DNA of 64,000 nucleotides, from the NCBI GenBank assembly GCA_965215445.1, contig CBDCDT010000002.1, positions 434,001 to 498,000 on the forward strand, in the 5' to 3' direction. Positions 24,839 through 34,600 of this stretch are shown here, in pieces. The position numbers were made by a program, and so were the translations under genes. The stretch is from CBDBLK01 sp965215445. GTDB lineage: Bacteria > Bdellovibrionota > Bacteriovoracia > Bacteriovoracales > Bacteriovoracaceae. Below the pieces are notes generated by a model. That model was given only the letters and a program-made list of their open reading frames with translations, did no database searches and was not told where the DNA came from. Numbering within the stretch: position 1 is the first letter of the stretch; the number at the start of each line of letters is the position of its first letter.

Positions 24839-25669
24839 ATGAGCACGAAAATGAGGGCCGAAGAAAATGGTTTCAAGTATTTCCAGTATTGCCGGGAATT
24901 GGGACACTCCGTCTATCTGCGCTACTCCGAGCAAATTTTTTCCCCCAAGCTGGCCAATTTCCTGGAAGATATGGGTTTTGACCCCTTGGAAGAAAGGGAA
25001 GTTATCGAGTTAATGGCCAAAAAACCGAGAGAAAACAATAAGTTCCGAATCCTCACCTTGGTTGAGGCCAGTTTAAGGGTAAGTGCACAAATTCAACGCA
25101 CCCTAGAATCAGATCGTTTTGGACAGGAATCAGTCGTTCCCCGCGAGGGCTATAAAGTCTACCGCTTCAAAAATACCGCCTTAATGGTCTATTCCGAGCG
25201 CACCAATTTTTGGGAAATGGGCTGTTTTTCCGATTTCGGCAGCGGAAAAGACCTCTTCGCCTACCGCTCCGTCATCAACCGCTACCTGACTTGGGCACTG
25301 GTTCCCCACGGTGTTTTAGGTTTTTGGGGAGTCCCCATTGAAGAGGGAGTTGCCCTTCTTCGCCCAGGAGAGGGAGAGGCCAATGCCGTTTTTTTCGACA
25401 TTTTTAATAGAAAAATGATTTTTGGCAGAGAAGTCCGCTCGTTTCCCCAACCTCTCAAGATTTTGGAACTGGATAAAAATCTCGAACAACAAAATCGCTC
25501 CATGCGCCAAGAAGAACTCTTAGGCCTTTTATCGAGAAGAAATACCTACTTGAGTATCAGCAGACATCCTGTACCCGTACGCCAAATTCTTCAAAAGCTG
25601 AGTTCTCTGGGACAAGGATACGTTCATGGGCGGGAATTTTTTAGAACCAAAACCGATCTAGCTCTGTAG
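24839..25669 (+). CDS. Conserved-looking cytoplasmic protein, unknown
   Basis: 276 residues from ATG 24839 (MSTKMRAEENGFKYF); an upstream TTG at 24812 adds nine residues. No signal peptide or membrane segment. The central part mixes beta strands and aromatic residues (YKVYRFKNTALMVYSERTNFWEMGCFSDFGSGKDLFAYRSVINRYLTWALVPHGVLGFWGVP). The sequence is coherent and well coding-like but I recognise no family. It is divergent from rplU and convergent with lgt, overlapping it by 12 bases. Confidence 0.65.
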   Translation: MSTKMRAEENGFKYFQYCRELGHSVYLRYSEQIFSPKLANFLEDMGFDPLEEREVIELMAKKPRENNKFRILTLVEASLRVSAQIQRTLESDRFGQESVVPREGYKVYRFKNTALMVYSERTNFWEMGCFSDFGSGKDLFAYRSVINRYLTWALVPHGVLGFWGVPIEEGVALLRPGEGEANAVFFDIFNRKMIFGREVRSFPQPLKILELDKNLEQQNRSMRQEELLGLLSRRNTYLSISRHPVPVRQILQKLSSLGQGYVHGREFFRTKTDLAL

Positions 25670-26440
25670 CCTGGCCCGATTAGCATAAGCGAGCATAAAC
25701 CCACCACCGACAACCATAAGCGTACACAAAATCTGTCCCATGGTGATTGTGCCTCCCAAATAGTACCCCAATTGAACGTCCGGTTCGCGAACAAATTCAA
25801 CACCAAAGCGAAAAATACCGTAACCGAGCAGAAAAGTGGAGGCCAAAATTCCGTAGTGCTTTACCTTCCTCAAAAGAAGCCACAGGATACAAGAGAGTAG
25901 CGCGCCCTCTAATAGACCTTCGTAGAGTTGACTGGGGTGACGGGGATAAGGCCCTCCCGCAGGAAAAATCATGCCCAAAGGTGAATCGGTCACCCTTCCG
26001 TACAATTCCCCGTTGATAAAATTACCCATGCGACCGAAGAAAAGCCCTGGAGCAATACCCAAGGCCGCCACGTCCGCCATTTGCAACCAGCTGATATGAT
26101 TTTTTTTGGCAAAGATACAACAACCCACAAAAATCCCTAAAAGCCCACCGTGAAAGGAAAGGCCTCCCTTCCAGACTGAAAAAAGTTCCGTGAGATTTTC
26201 CGAATAATAACTCCAGTTGTAGACAAAAACGTAGGTCAAGCGCGCTCCCAAAAACATACCAACCAATAAAATAGTCATCAATCCATCTATTTTTTCCACG
26301 GGAACCTTAAAAAATCCCCGAGAAACCAAAACCTTGAATAAAAAATTCGCCACGATGAAACTCACGACATACATGAGTCCGTACCAACGAAATTGAAAAG
26401 CACCCAGTGAAAAAATGACCGGATCAAAGTCGACAACCAT
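25658..26440 (-). CDS. lgt: Prolipoprotein diacylglyceryl transferase
   Basis: Inner-membrane enzyme that moves diacylglycerol from phosphatidylglycerol to the lipobox Cys of prolipoproteins, the first step for all the lipoproteins in this window. 260 residues with seven hydrophobic segments. The Lgt signature FGRMGNFINGELYGR is present, as are LSFHGGLLG and HPSQLYE and the late LGYGIFRFGVEFVREPD. Its partners lspA and lnt are not in the window. Downstream of the unknown gene 26459-27031 on the same strand. Confidence 0.96.
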   Translation of the reverse strand: MVVDFDPVIFSLGAFQFRWYGLMYVVSFIVANFLFKVLVSRGFFKVPVEKIDGLMTILLVGMFLGARLTYVFVYNWSYYSENLTELFSVWKGGLSFHGGLLGIFVGCCIFAKKNHISWLQMADVAALGIAPGLFFGRMGNFINGELYGRVTDSPLGMIFPAGGPYPRHPSQLYEGLLEGALLSCILWLLLRKVKHYGILASTFLLGYGIFRFGVEFVREPDVQLGYYLGGTITMGQILCTLMVVGGGFMLAYANRARLQS

Positions 26441-26458
26441 ACGCCATTGTGGCCAGAT

Positions 26459-27031
26459 TTACGGAGATTGGAAAGTCTCGAAACGATAGAACAGGGGAAT
26501 GTAAGATTTTAAACCGGAAGGAGGCAAACGAATCATTCCCGCAAGAGAAACGGGAAAGCAAACCAAAGTACAGGCGGCAGTGTAATAAATGCGATGATTC
26601 TTGGTATTATTCCAGCGATAAATGGCGGTATTTTCTTTTTTGAAATAATGGTCTTGTTTTCCCATTCGATCGAGAAGGCCTTGATGAAACGTATCGTGGG
26701 AAAAATAGCTCGGCAAACGAAACAAAAAATCGAGAACAACCCCATCCTTAACCTGGATCAAAAGTGGAAATTGATACCCTTGCGCCTTGATCGAAAAGCG
26801 ATAAATTTGACTGTCTTTAAGCTCCTCGGTCAGCTCCCCTTTGCCATGCTGGGATTGAACCAGAGTGAGTTTTGACCCAGGGTAGAAAACTTGCAATGAG
26901 TCTATAAAAAAGTTACTATCAGAAGGACTAGCTTGCGTGAATGTCTGCCCTTGGATAAGAAGAGAGTGTGTCATCACTAAAAAGATGGTCAAAAAAACCA
27001 GGTTTTTCCGCCTTCGGTTGTTTTCACGCAT
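26459..27031 (-). CDS. Putative exported protein, unknown
   Basis: 190 residues with a strongly basic N-terminus (MRENNRRRKN) and a signal peptide (LVFLTIFLVMTHSLLIQGQ). The mature part has alternating short strands (LTLVQSQHGKG, IYRFSIKAQGYQFPLLIQVKDGVVLDFLFRLP) and aromatic residues; it looks beta-rich. No family recognised. It is followed on the same strand by lgt after 18 bases, so both may be co-transcribed. Divergent from the MltD-like gene. Confidence 0.6.
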   Translation of the reverse strand: MRENNRRRKNLVFLTIFLVMTHSLLIQGQTFTQASPSDSNFFIDSLQVFYPGSKLTLVQSQHGKGELTEELKDSQIYRFSIKAQGYQFPLLIQVKDGVVLDFLFRLPSYFSHDTFHQGLLDRMGKQDHYFKKENTAIYRWNNTKNHRIYYTAACTLVCFPVSLAGMIRLPPSGLKSYIPLFYRFETFQSP

Positions 27032-27095
27032 GGGGTTGCAACCATTTTACCGGATTTTGTGAGGGCAGTCGGTTTTTCATCAAGGAAGGAAGTAA

Positions 27096-28685
27096 ATGCC
27101 GAAAAACACACGAAAAGAGGTGTTGGGAAGTAAATTGTTCGGCAGAAATAACAATATGATAAAATTTTTCCTCAAAAGCTTCCATTTTATCCTCTGTCTG
27201 CCACTCGTCGCATGCTTGTCTCATTTTCAAAAATCCAACCAAGCAGAAGGGCCTTCCCAGGGCCAAAATTCCAGCGAAAAACAGGAGGCCTCAGCACCTG
27301 TACCTATCTCTGCCACTCGAACCAAGGCCCTCGAGGCGGCCAGGATTGCGGAATTTCGCAAGGAGTCTCACCGCATTGTAGGCTCTTCTAAAATTGAACG
27401 GCCTCACTCTGCCAAAACTTACTTTCTCTATGGTGCAGAGCATTTAAAACTGGACAATTACTACTTTGACCTTCCCGTAGTTTACAACGCCAAAGTCAAG
27501 TACTGGATAGACTACTTTCTCAATCGGGGGAGGGGCTTTTTTGAGCGTTATTCTGCGCGGGCAGGACGCTACGCACCAATCCTGGGTAAAATCCTCGAAG
27601 AGCACGGTCTTCCCAGAGACTTGATTTTTTTGGCCATGGCCGAGTCGGGCTTTCAAAACAGGGCCAAATCCTGGGCGCGGGCCGTAGGGCCATGGCAATT
27701 CATGCCTTACACGGGAAGACGCTACGGACTTCATATCGACTGGTATGTCGATGAACGCTACGATCCGATCAAGGCCTCTGTGGCCGCTTCCAAATATCTT
27801 CTCAAACTCTACGACGATTTTGGTGCGTGGGAATTGGCGGCGGCGGCCTATAATGCTGGCGAAGGAAAAGTTTCTCGCGCCATACGCCGTTACGGTACAG
27901 AAAATTTTTGGCGCCTGACACGCGGGCGCTACCTCAAACGAGAAACCAAAAACTACGTTCCCAAAATCATGGCCTTGGCCATTATTGGAAAAAATCTCAA
28001 ATCGTTTGGTTTTGACGAGATTAATTTTCATGAACCTCTCGACTTTGAAGAAATTGAAGTCCCATCGGCGACCGATTTATACAAATTGGCCGAGGCCTTG
28101 GAAGTTGATTTTACAGAATTGCAAAGACTCAACCCTGAAATTTTGCGCTGGTTTACTCCACCAAATCAGGAGAATTATCGTTTGCGTATTCCCGTAGGTC
28201 GAAAGAGAACCTGGCAACAAACTGCCTCCCAACAAAATTTTAAGGCCCAGGATTTTAAAGCGTACACGGTAAAGCAGTCACGCACCCGCCTCAACAACGT
28301 GGCCCGCAGGTTCAAAATTAAATCCAAAGAAGTCCTCACCTGGCTAAACGACGCACCTTCAAATCAGCGCCTCAAGCGCGGGCAAACCATACTCCTGCCT
28401 TTTCACACCAATCAATCTATCAAGGCACCCATGTATGCCGATCTCTACGAACGACCGAGGCGAAGTGTTCTGCGCTATCAACGCTATCGGCGTCTCATCC
28501 GCCGGGCACTACGGCGTGGAAATAAAATCGCCAACCCGACTCAATATTACACTGTCAAAAAAGGTGATAGTTTGTGGACAGTGGCACGCAAAACAGGCAC
28601 TAATCTCAACACTCTTATCAAATCCAATTATAGTCTCATTCGTCGCAGAATGATCCGTGCGGGAGACAAATTGGCCGTACGTTAA
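27096..28685 (+). CDS. mltD: MltD-like membrane-bound lytic transglycosylase with LysM domains
   Basis: Cleaves the glycan strands of peptidoglycan, forming 1,6-anhydromuramic ends. The SLT domain (about residues 155-300) has catalytic Glu in AMAESGF, then GPWQFMPYTGRRYG and AAAYNAGEGKV, as in family 1D (MltD). LysM-like peptidoglycan-binding repeats follow, the clearest being QYYTVKKGDSLWTVARKTG at the C-terminus with two divergent copies before it. A lipobox LVAC (Cys40) marks a lipoprotein. ATG 27096 has AAGGAAGG six bases ahead; ATG 27156 (MIKFFLKSFHF) would give a more ordinary signal. 529 residues is longer than E. coli MltD (452). Confidence 0.92.
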   Translation: MPKNTRKEVLGSKLFGRNNNMIKFFLKSFHFILCLPLVACLSHFQKSNQAEGPSQGQNSSEKQEASAPVPISATRTKALEAARIAEFRKESHRIVGSSKIERPHSAKTYFLYGAEHLKLDNYYFDLPVVYNAKVKYWIDYFLNRGRGFFERYSARAGRYAPILGKILEEHGLPRDLIFLAMAESGFQNRAKSWARAVGPWQFMPYTGRRYGLHIDWYVDERYDPIKASVAASKYLLKLYDDFGAWELAAAAYNAGEGKVSRAIRRYGTENFWRLTRGRYLKRETKNYVPKIMALAIIGKNLKSFGFDEINFHEPLDFEEIEVPSATDLYKLAEALEVDFTELQRLNPEILRWFTPPNQENYRLRIPVGRKRTWQQTASQQNFKAQDFKAYTVKQSRTRLNNVARRFKIKSKEVLTWLNDAPSNQRLKRGQTILLPFHTNQSIKAPMYADLYERPRRSVLRYQRYRRLIRRALRRGNKIANPTQYYTVKKGDSLWTVARKTGTNLNTLIKSNYSLIRRRMIRAGDKLAVR

Positions 28686-28690
28686 CCCCA

Positions 28691-29818
28691 ATGGCACTGA
28701 AACAACTTCTCGAACTTAAAAAACGGCCTCCAACTGCCAAGAAAAAACTTTACAAACAACACTTGGTTGTCGGTGAAAACTTGTTCGGCCTGTGTCTTTA
28801 TCATCTGCTTAAAGAAAAATGGGGCAGCGAACGAGTGGCCCTGCTATGCGAACACCCTCTGGCAAAAAACGATGTTTATCCCCTCGGGCCTGGCACTCTT
28901 CGAGGAAATACCAATATAAAGGAGATGGCCAAACTTTTTCCTGCACTCGACTGGAATAAGGAAAATAAACCCGCACTTTTCCTCAAAGAACTTAAATGGC
29001 GGCCCTTTAATGACAAAACAAATTCCAACAAACTCCTTGAAGATGAAATCTTTTTTACCTGGCCCAAGGCCGAATTTGATATTGAAAAACTTTATCCTTT
29101 CTTAAAGGAAGATGCTTTTTTTGAATCTCTCACTCATCAATGCCTGACTTTTTCCTTGTCCAATATCGTTTTCAGGGAACAACCTTACGATCTCGTTGAA
29201 CCCGTTCATTTTACGCTGGATTGTGCTGATAACATTCAGATTGGCTGTGAATACCTTCACTGGGGGAGACACCCCAAAACCTTTATCGACCTTTACCAAA
29301 ACCAAGCTCAATTGGATAGCAAACTCATTCAATTTTATCAATCCCCAGGCCCTCCCAGTGCTCTCTATGTCTGTTTTGAATTTGAACGCCCCATTACTGA
29401 TCTGCGCGAAACTCTTTTTATCCCACTCAACCATACTCACGGCAGAGGCCATTTTATAGGAGAATTTAAAAACTCAAATGAAGGCCGTCAAACGGCCGAA
29501 TTTGCGGTTTATCTCGATTTTGAAGAAACTTCCGAAGAACAAATTTCGGCCAAAATTCGCTTTATCAAGAAAAAATTGAATAAAATTTTTAAAGATTTCT
29601 CATCTACACCGTATAAAACTTTTGTAAAGTTAAAATCCCACTTGAGCGACCTTAAAGTAAACGATTCTTTATTTGAAAAAACGTGGAGCGAGTTTCCCAA
29701 CCTCTCCATGATAAGTTCAAGCGCGCCACTCAAAAATCATTTTGATCTTTGCGAACTTTCCTTTTTTGCCCGTGGGGCACTCAGTTTGAATCAAACCATT
29801 TCAGTCCACTTGAAATAA
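28691..29818 (+). CDS. Conserved-looking protein, possibly dinucleotide-binding, unknown
   Basis: 375 residues, no signal peptide. Near the N-terminus KQHLVVGENLFGLCLYHLLKEKWGSERVALLCEHPL reads like the first beta-alpha-beta unit of a Rossmann-type FAD/NAD protein (GxNxxG in place of GxGxxG). The rest has no clear motif; the C-terminal half alternates strands and helices, with an FFARGALSLNQTI end. Starts five bases after the MltD-like stop, probably co-transcribed. The dinucleotide-binding idea is an inference from that one segment. Confidence 0.6.
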   Translation: MALKQLLELKKRPPTAKKKLYKQHLVVGENLFGLCLYHLLKEKWGSERVALLCEHPLAKNDVYPLGPGTLRGNTNIKEMAKLFPALDWNKENKPALFLKELKWRPFNDKTNSNKLLEDEIFFTWPKAEFDIEKLYPFLKEDAFFESLTHQCLTFSLSNIVFREQPYDLVEPVHFTLDCADNIQIGCEYLHWGRHPKTFIDLYQNQAQLDSKLIQFYQSPGPPSALYVCFEFERPITDLRETLFIPLNHTHGRGHFIGEFKNSNEGRQTAEFAVYLDFEETSEEQISAKIRFIKKKLNKIFKDFSSTPYKTFVKLKSHLSDLKVNDSLFEKTWSEFPNLSMISSSAPLKNHFDLCELSFFARGALSLNQTISVHLK

Positions 29819-29842
29819 ATAAAAAACAATTTCTTAAAAAGA

Positions 29843-29871
29843 TTGACTTTTTTTTAAAAATTTTTCAAAAT
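29843..29871 (+). promoter_or_regulatory. Probable sigma70-type promoter of the porin gene
   Basis: TTGACT (29843-29848), 17-base A/T-rich spacer, CAAAAT (29866-29871). The five-prime leader downstream contains an imperfect stem GGGTAC (29881-29886) / GTACCC (29908-29913), and the porin ribosome site AAGGAGGAG (29925-29933). The combination suggests strong expression. Confidence 0.5.
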
Positions 29872-29938
29872 CTTCTCAAGGGGTACTCACTAAAGTCTTT
29901 ATCATGTGTACCCAAACACCCTTTAAGGAGGAGAATTT

Positions 29939-31174
29939 ATGAAACAGTGGAAGAAAAAGCAGTTTATTTTTGTAAGTGCAGCAATGGTTGCAATTTTTGC
30001 GAGCGGAAATCTATGGGCCTCCAAGGCCCGGCTTCAAGCCCTGGGCCAGGATGCCGACCGAGGTTCGGGATATATTAATGACTTTCGCAATATTTTCAAA
30101 AATCCCGCCCTCCTTTCGGGAATGGAAAATACAGTTATTACGGAATGGGGTGCTGCCAGTGGAAATACCAGCACTGCTGCTGACCCAGGTGCCGAAGGTG
30201 GTTTTTTTCACAATGCCAACCCTTTTGCCTATGGCCTTTATCTCGGCTCCGATCTCAATTCTCAAAATAGTGTCCGTTCAGGTGCCGCTAACTCAGGATA
30301 TGCCGGTTCCGGTATCAGCTTCGGTCTTCCTGGATTTGTTGCACGGGATAATGAAATCGACCTTTTTTTGGCCGGTGATATGGGCGCAAAATGGGGTATC
30401 CGCTTAGGTTATTCCAAAGGCGAAGAGCAAGCATTTGGCACCTCAACGGCCACTCATTCCGCCCTCAACCTCAGTGCCGGAACAGTCATGGGTAACTTAA
30501 GTCTTTACGGTCACCTTTCTCTTTCCGATGAATCCAAAGGGGATGTGACTCAAGACTCCACAGCAACCCCGCCAAGTCCGCTTGTTAATGATAACGCAAA
30601 GTGGGAAGGCAGTGGTTTTGAAGTCGGCGCACGTTACAATATGAACGACCTCATCTTTACCTTTAACTATCGAACCCTTGGGGCCGACTACACTCCCGGC
30701 GATGGCTCAGTGAAAAACACTACAGAACAGGAAACCATCAAAGTTGAGGCCGCACACGTCGCCAACCTCTCCGACTCCTCCATGGTCTTTGTCGCCGGGG
30801 CCTACGTTACGCAGACTTCAAAAGACAAAGATGGAACTGATGTTGTGAGCAATCTCAAGGTAGACAGAACTTCTTTACCTATCACAATGGGTATCGAAAC
30901 CAATGTTAAAGAATGGTTAACTCTACGAGGTTCCATCTCTCAAAATGTTGTGCTCAATTCCTCCAAATCTACTGGTAGTGGCCAAACTGCCAGCAGCACC
31001 AATCAGAATACAACCAACGTAGAAGCGGGCATGGGGCTGAACTTCGGAAACCTGAGAATTGACGGAGTTATCGGCAACAGTGGCCCCGATGGTGTGATCG
31101 CTGCCAACAATGAATCTGGTGTTTTGTCCCTCGATCGTTTAATGAGTCGTGTGGCCTTACACTATACGTTCTAA
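29939..31174 (+). CDS. Outer-membrane porin-like beta-barrel protein
   Basis: 411 residues. Signal peptide (residues 1-27, ending GNLWAS), then a start like many Bdellovibrionota-type barrels: RLQALGQDADRGSGYINDFRNIFKNPALL. Alternating strands, frequent Gly/Ser/Thr turns and a C-terminal Phe after LHYTF give a barrel of about 16 strands. The near-consensus AAGGAGGAG site, upstream promoter and dedicated terminator imply a highly expressed major protein. It does not match a named porin family for me; a general diffusion role is inferred. Confidence 0.8.
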   Translation: MKQWKKKQFIFVSAAMVAIFASGNLWASKARLQALGQDADRGSGYINDFRNIFKNPALLSGMENTVITEWGAASGNTSTAADPGAEGGFFHNANPFAYGLYLGSDLNSQNSVRSGAANSGYAGSGISFGLPGFVARDNEIDLFLAGDMGAKWGIRLGYSKGEEQAFGTSTATHSALNLSAGTVMGNLSLYGHLSLSDESKGDVTQDSTATPPSPLVNDNAKWEGSGFEVGARYNMNDLIFTFNYRTLGADYTPGDGSVKNTTEQETIKVEAAHVANLSDSSMVFVAGAYVTQTSKDKDGTDVVSNLKVDRTSLPITMGIETNVKEWLTLRGSISQNVVLNSSKSTGSGQTASSTNQNTTNVEAGMGLNFGNLRIDGVIGNSGPDGVIAANNESGVLSLDRLMSRVALHYTF

Positions 31175-31199
31175 AATTTTCAACTTTTATCTTGAATCC

Positions 31200-31231
31200 G
31201 AGCACCTGGTTTTTCCAGGTGCTCTTTTTTT
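31200..31231 (+). terminator. Rho-independent terminator of the porin gene
   Basis: GAGCACCTGG (31200-31209), five T, CCAGGTGCTC (31215-31224), a perfect ten-base-pair stem, followed by seven T (31225-31231). The next ATG (trmL) begins at 31232 with no gap. Confidence 0.95.
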
Positions 31232-31696
31232 ATGATCAAACCCTTATTTCATATTGTCCTCTTTCGACCGGAAATCCCCGGTAATACCGGCAGTATTGGG
31301 CGAACATGCCTGGCACTGGGCCTGCGCCTGCACTTAATTCATCCTCTCGGTTTTGAATTGAATGAAAAGGCCGTGCGCCGTGCCGGGCTTGATTACTGGA
31401 AATTTGTCGATCTTTGTGAACATAAGTCCTGGCCCGATTTTTTAAAAAGGGAAAGGCCAGACCAGCTTTTCTTCTTTAGCCGTTTTGCTCAAAATCGACC
31501 TTATTTTCATGCATCTTTTTCGCTGGGATGTTATCTGGTTTTTGGACGAGAGACATCGGGGCTTCCTTGCGAAATTATCAATCGAGATCAATGCTACGCA
31601 CTTCCCACTTTTAGCGAACACATTCGCAGTCTCAATCTTTCCAATAGCGTTACTGCCGCCTCTTATGAGGCCCTAAGACAAATAAAATACAATTAA
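31232..31696 (+). CDS. trmL: tRNA (cytidine(34)-2'-O)-methyltransferase
   Basis: SPOUT-class methylase that 2'-O-methylates the wobble nucleotide of some leucine tRNAs, cytosolic. 154 residues, normal size. Motifs: HIVLFRPEIPGNTGSIGRTC at the start, the knot elements LVFGRETSGLP and RSLNLSNSVTAASYEAL. The ATG directly follows the T tract of the porin terminator, with no ribosome site, which is strange: either translation starts through read-through RNA or a promoter lies inside the porin end. It ends overlapping the convergent giant lipoprotein gene by four bases. Confidence 0.92.
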   Translation: MIKPLFHIVLFRPEIPGNTGSIGRTCLALGLRLHLIHPLGFELNEKAVRRAGLDYWKFVDLCEHKSWPDFLKRERPDQLFFFSRFAQNRPYFHASFSLGCYLVFGRETSGLPCEIINRDQCYALPTFSEHIRSLNLSNSVTAASYEALRQIKYN

Positions 31697-34600
31697 AGGT
31701 CTGAGCAATTAATGGCGGTATTGATTTCCAGTTTTTCAGGGACACAATAGACGTGGGTGTTCCAACGCAAACCTTCATCGTAAAGATCGGCCAGACCTAA
31801 AGAATTATTGGCCTCATCATTACCATCGAGAAAGCGTTGAATGAATTTGTCTTCACTTTCATGGCCTGGAAATTTGAGACTCGTCAGCGCCACACCGACG
31901 GCCAAACGCCCAGAAGCACAAATCCTCTCCGAACAGGCCACATGAATGACATCAGCAGGAGAGTTAAGATAACCAGTCGATTCATCAAATGAAGATAAAG
32001 GCCTTGCTTTTGCGGCCGAAGAAATGTTGCGATTAGTATAAACACTGACATCAGTATAATCGGGAAGTTGGCAACGCTGATTTTTCTGATTGATAAACCC
32101 AGTACAACAAAGCTCAGGTTCTGTATCTTCACTTACTTTAGTTCCGGCAGGCAGACAACAAACAATCCGATCGGGTTCAAAAACCGTTTTAAGATTTTGA
32201 GCATTAAAATTTTCAGGGTCACCTGCTGAAAAGTAACGGTTATCTGTGGTAAGAAGTCCATTTTTATACTCGGAAGGCTCTACATCAGCATCAGCAATAA
32301 GGTCGGGTAAGGGAACATCAATTCCCGTCGCACTCGATTGGTCTTCGGGATTGACTTTACAATGAATATCCTCCCAATCTTTGGTTTTGACTTTAATTCC
32401 GGGTATTCCGGTAAGCTCAAGAGTGCCTAAAAATTCAAAATAGGGTTTGGCCTGATTAAGGGATGTCGAAACCATAAGGCAAGTAGGGTCTTCCGGCCCA
32501 TTAGTGTGTTCACAACTAAAATATCCCAAATTGGCCTCACCTCCACAATCAACACCGACAGTACAAGGAGACCAATTGAGACAGCGCAGAGGTTCCTTGG
32601 GAATTGTCTGTAATTTGTCTGGCCCCCATTGATGGCCACCACCATTGTCTTCCTTGTGAAATTCCCTAACCCAATGTTCTGAGCAACAAGTTCGTTCTGC
32701 GGTAGCAGAAAACGTATTATGCTGCGAGTCGGTCAATGTTCCCAAGGGACAAGTGTTGGCCCGAGCTACACAATTATCATCGGCCTCTACTTCAAGAGCA
32801 GGATAGGACGCAGAAGAACTCCCAGTCATAAGATCCCAAACTGTACTCATGCGATGGTAGCGTTCACTATCACTAAATTGAACTGCTCCCAAACCGGGAA
32901 TTTGAGATGTGTTGAGCGTTCCTGAACCCGCAACGGCAGTTCCAATACTGAGATTGAGTCCAACATCACGACAGCATCGGTTTTTTTTGGGATGAAAATC
33001 TTCTTCATTTTCAGGGTAAGGTTGAGAACAAATAAGTTCTTCTTGCCAAAACCTGATTTCATAAGGGTTAAGAATTGAAGACAAGTTGGTATCATCGGGA
33101 TTGACATGAGCAATCCTGCTGGAAATATAAGAATTGGGAGCACAATCCATGGAAGAAAAGCAAGCAGAACCCGGTGCTCTCAAGCATCGGTTTTCTTGCA
33201 GATAAACTTCCTCTATTTGTTCACTTTCAAAATTTTTGACAATTTCATCATCGGCCATATCGGGAGATTCAAAAATAATTAAAGCATTGGTAGCAATGGC
33301 CTGTTTGGCCGCCAAATTAACAATATCGGTATTAGATGCAAACGTATTGGGATCAAATTGCTTATAAAGATATTCCCCGTCTTCATCCATAATGGAACAG
33401 CTCGAAAGGTATCCTGGGAAACCCACTCCATCAGGAGTCATGCCTATGCCGTTAACTTTATCTCCAAGAAAAGGTGTCGAGGGTTTTATATTGTGACCTT
33501 CTTCTAATGTAAAATTGCCGGGTTCACGTCCAGGCAGGCAAACCGAAGATAATTTATTATAATAGAAAGTGGCCTCGGCCCCAAAAGGGAGAGATTCATT
33601 GCCACGCCAAGCGTAGGGGCGACCAAGGCTTCTAATATGCATTCCAAAAGTATCGAGATTATCTTCAGGAACAGTAGAAAGGGTATTTTGTTGCTTAACT
33701 GATTTTCCATAGCGAGAAATTTTTGCATTAAATAATGGTACTGGAACACCCTCCACCAGGGGTTGGCAATAATTATTATAAGAACAATGATGAAGGCCTC
33801 TCTCTTCACTCATGCTATAATTCAAGTCAGGATTGGTGACATCATAAAGATTTTGGCAAGGAGAGCCTCTTCCCCGATAAATACAGCGCTTGACTCCCTT
33901 ATGATTTGATTCAAATTCTTTTCTCAAATTAATAGTTCTTTCAGCGTTAGGAATCTCCACACCATTTGCATCAAAAACCGGCCATTTGGAAGACAATCTG
34001 GCCACTGATTCACAATGATAATCCCAGCCTAAGCTGGCAGCACAATCCTGATCGCTGTCACACAAGTGAAATTTTTGGCATTCGGCCCCGTCGCTTTCTG
34101 CATTATCAATGACTTGAGTACCCGCAGAATAAATATAAGGCGTATCTTGAACCATGATACGAAACGAAGTTGGATTCGTAAGATCGGCAAAGTAAGCATT
34201 GATCGCCAAAAAGAGTTTGTTTGATTCGGCCTTAATCCGACGTTGATTGCCAATAGAAAACCACGTCACTCCATCCCAAGAACCTATAACTGAACCATAA
34301 TCAAAACCATACCAATCTCTTTGATAACCATTGGCAAATAAAAAATGCTGTGCTGTTAGACGATCCAATCTCTGTTGTTTGAGATCCGATTGCGGTCTAT
34401 GCGACCAAGGAATCATGGTGGCAGGAAGCCAACAAGCACGCCCAAAGAGAAGATCATCTTTTCTATATGTTTCCGTTTTAAAAGGTTCAGAAGAAAAAAT
34501 ATCCGGCCGATAGCCTCCACCTTTATGTCTGAAATTTTCGGGGAATATCCTCATTAAATAAGAATAATAATCGTTGCCACAAAAGAAACAATTGGTAAAT

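Noticed and set aside
27444..28031. Long minus-strand frame opposite the MltD-like gene
   Set aside because: It lies wholly inside a well-supported gene and reads as the antisense of conserved SLT-domain codons.
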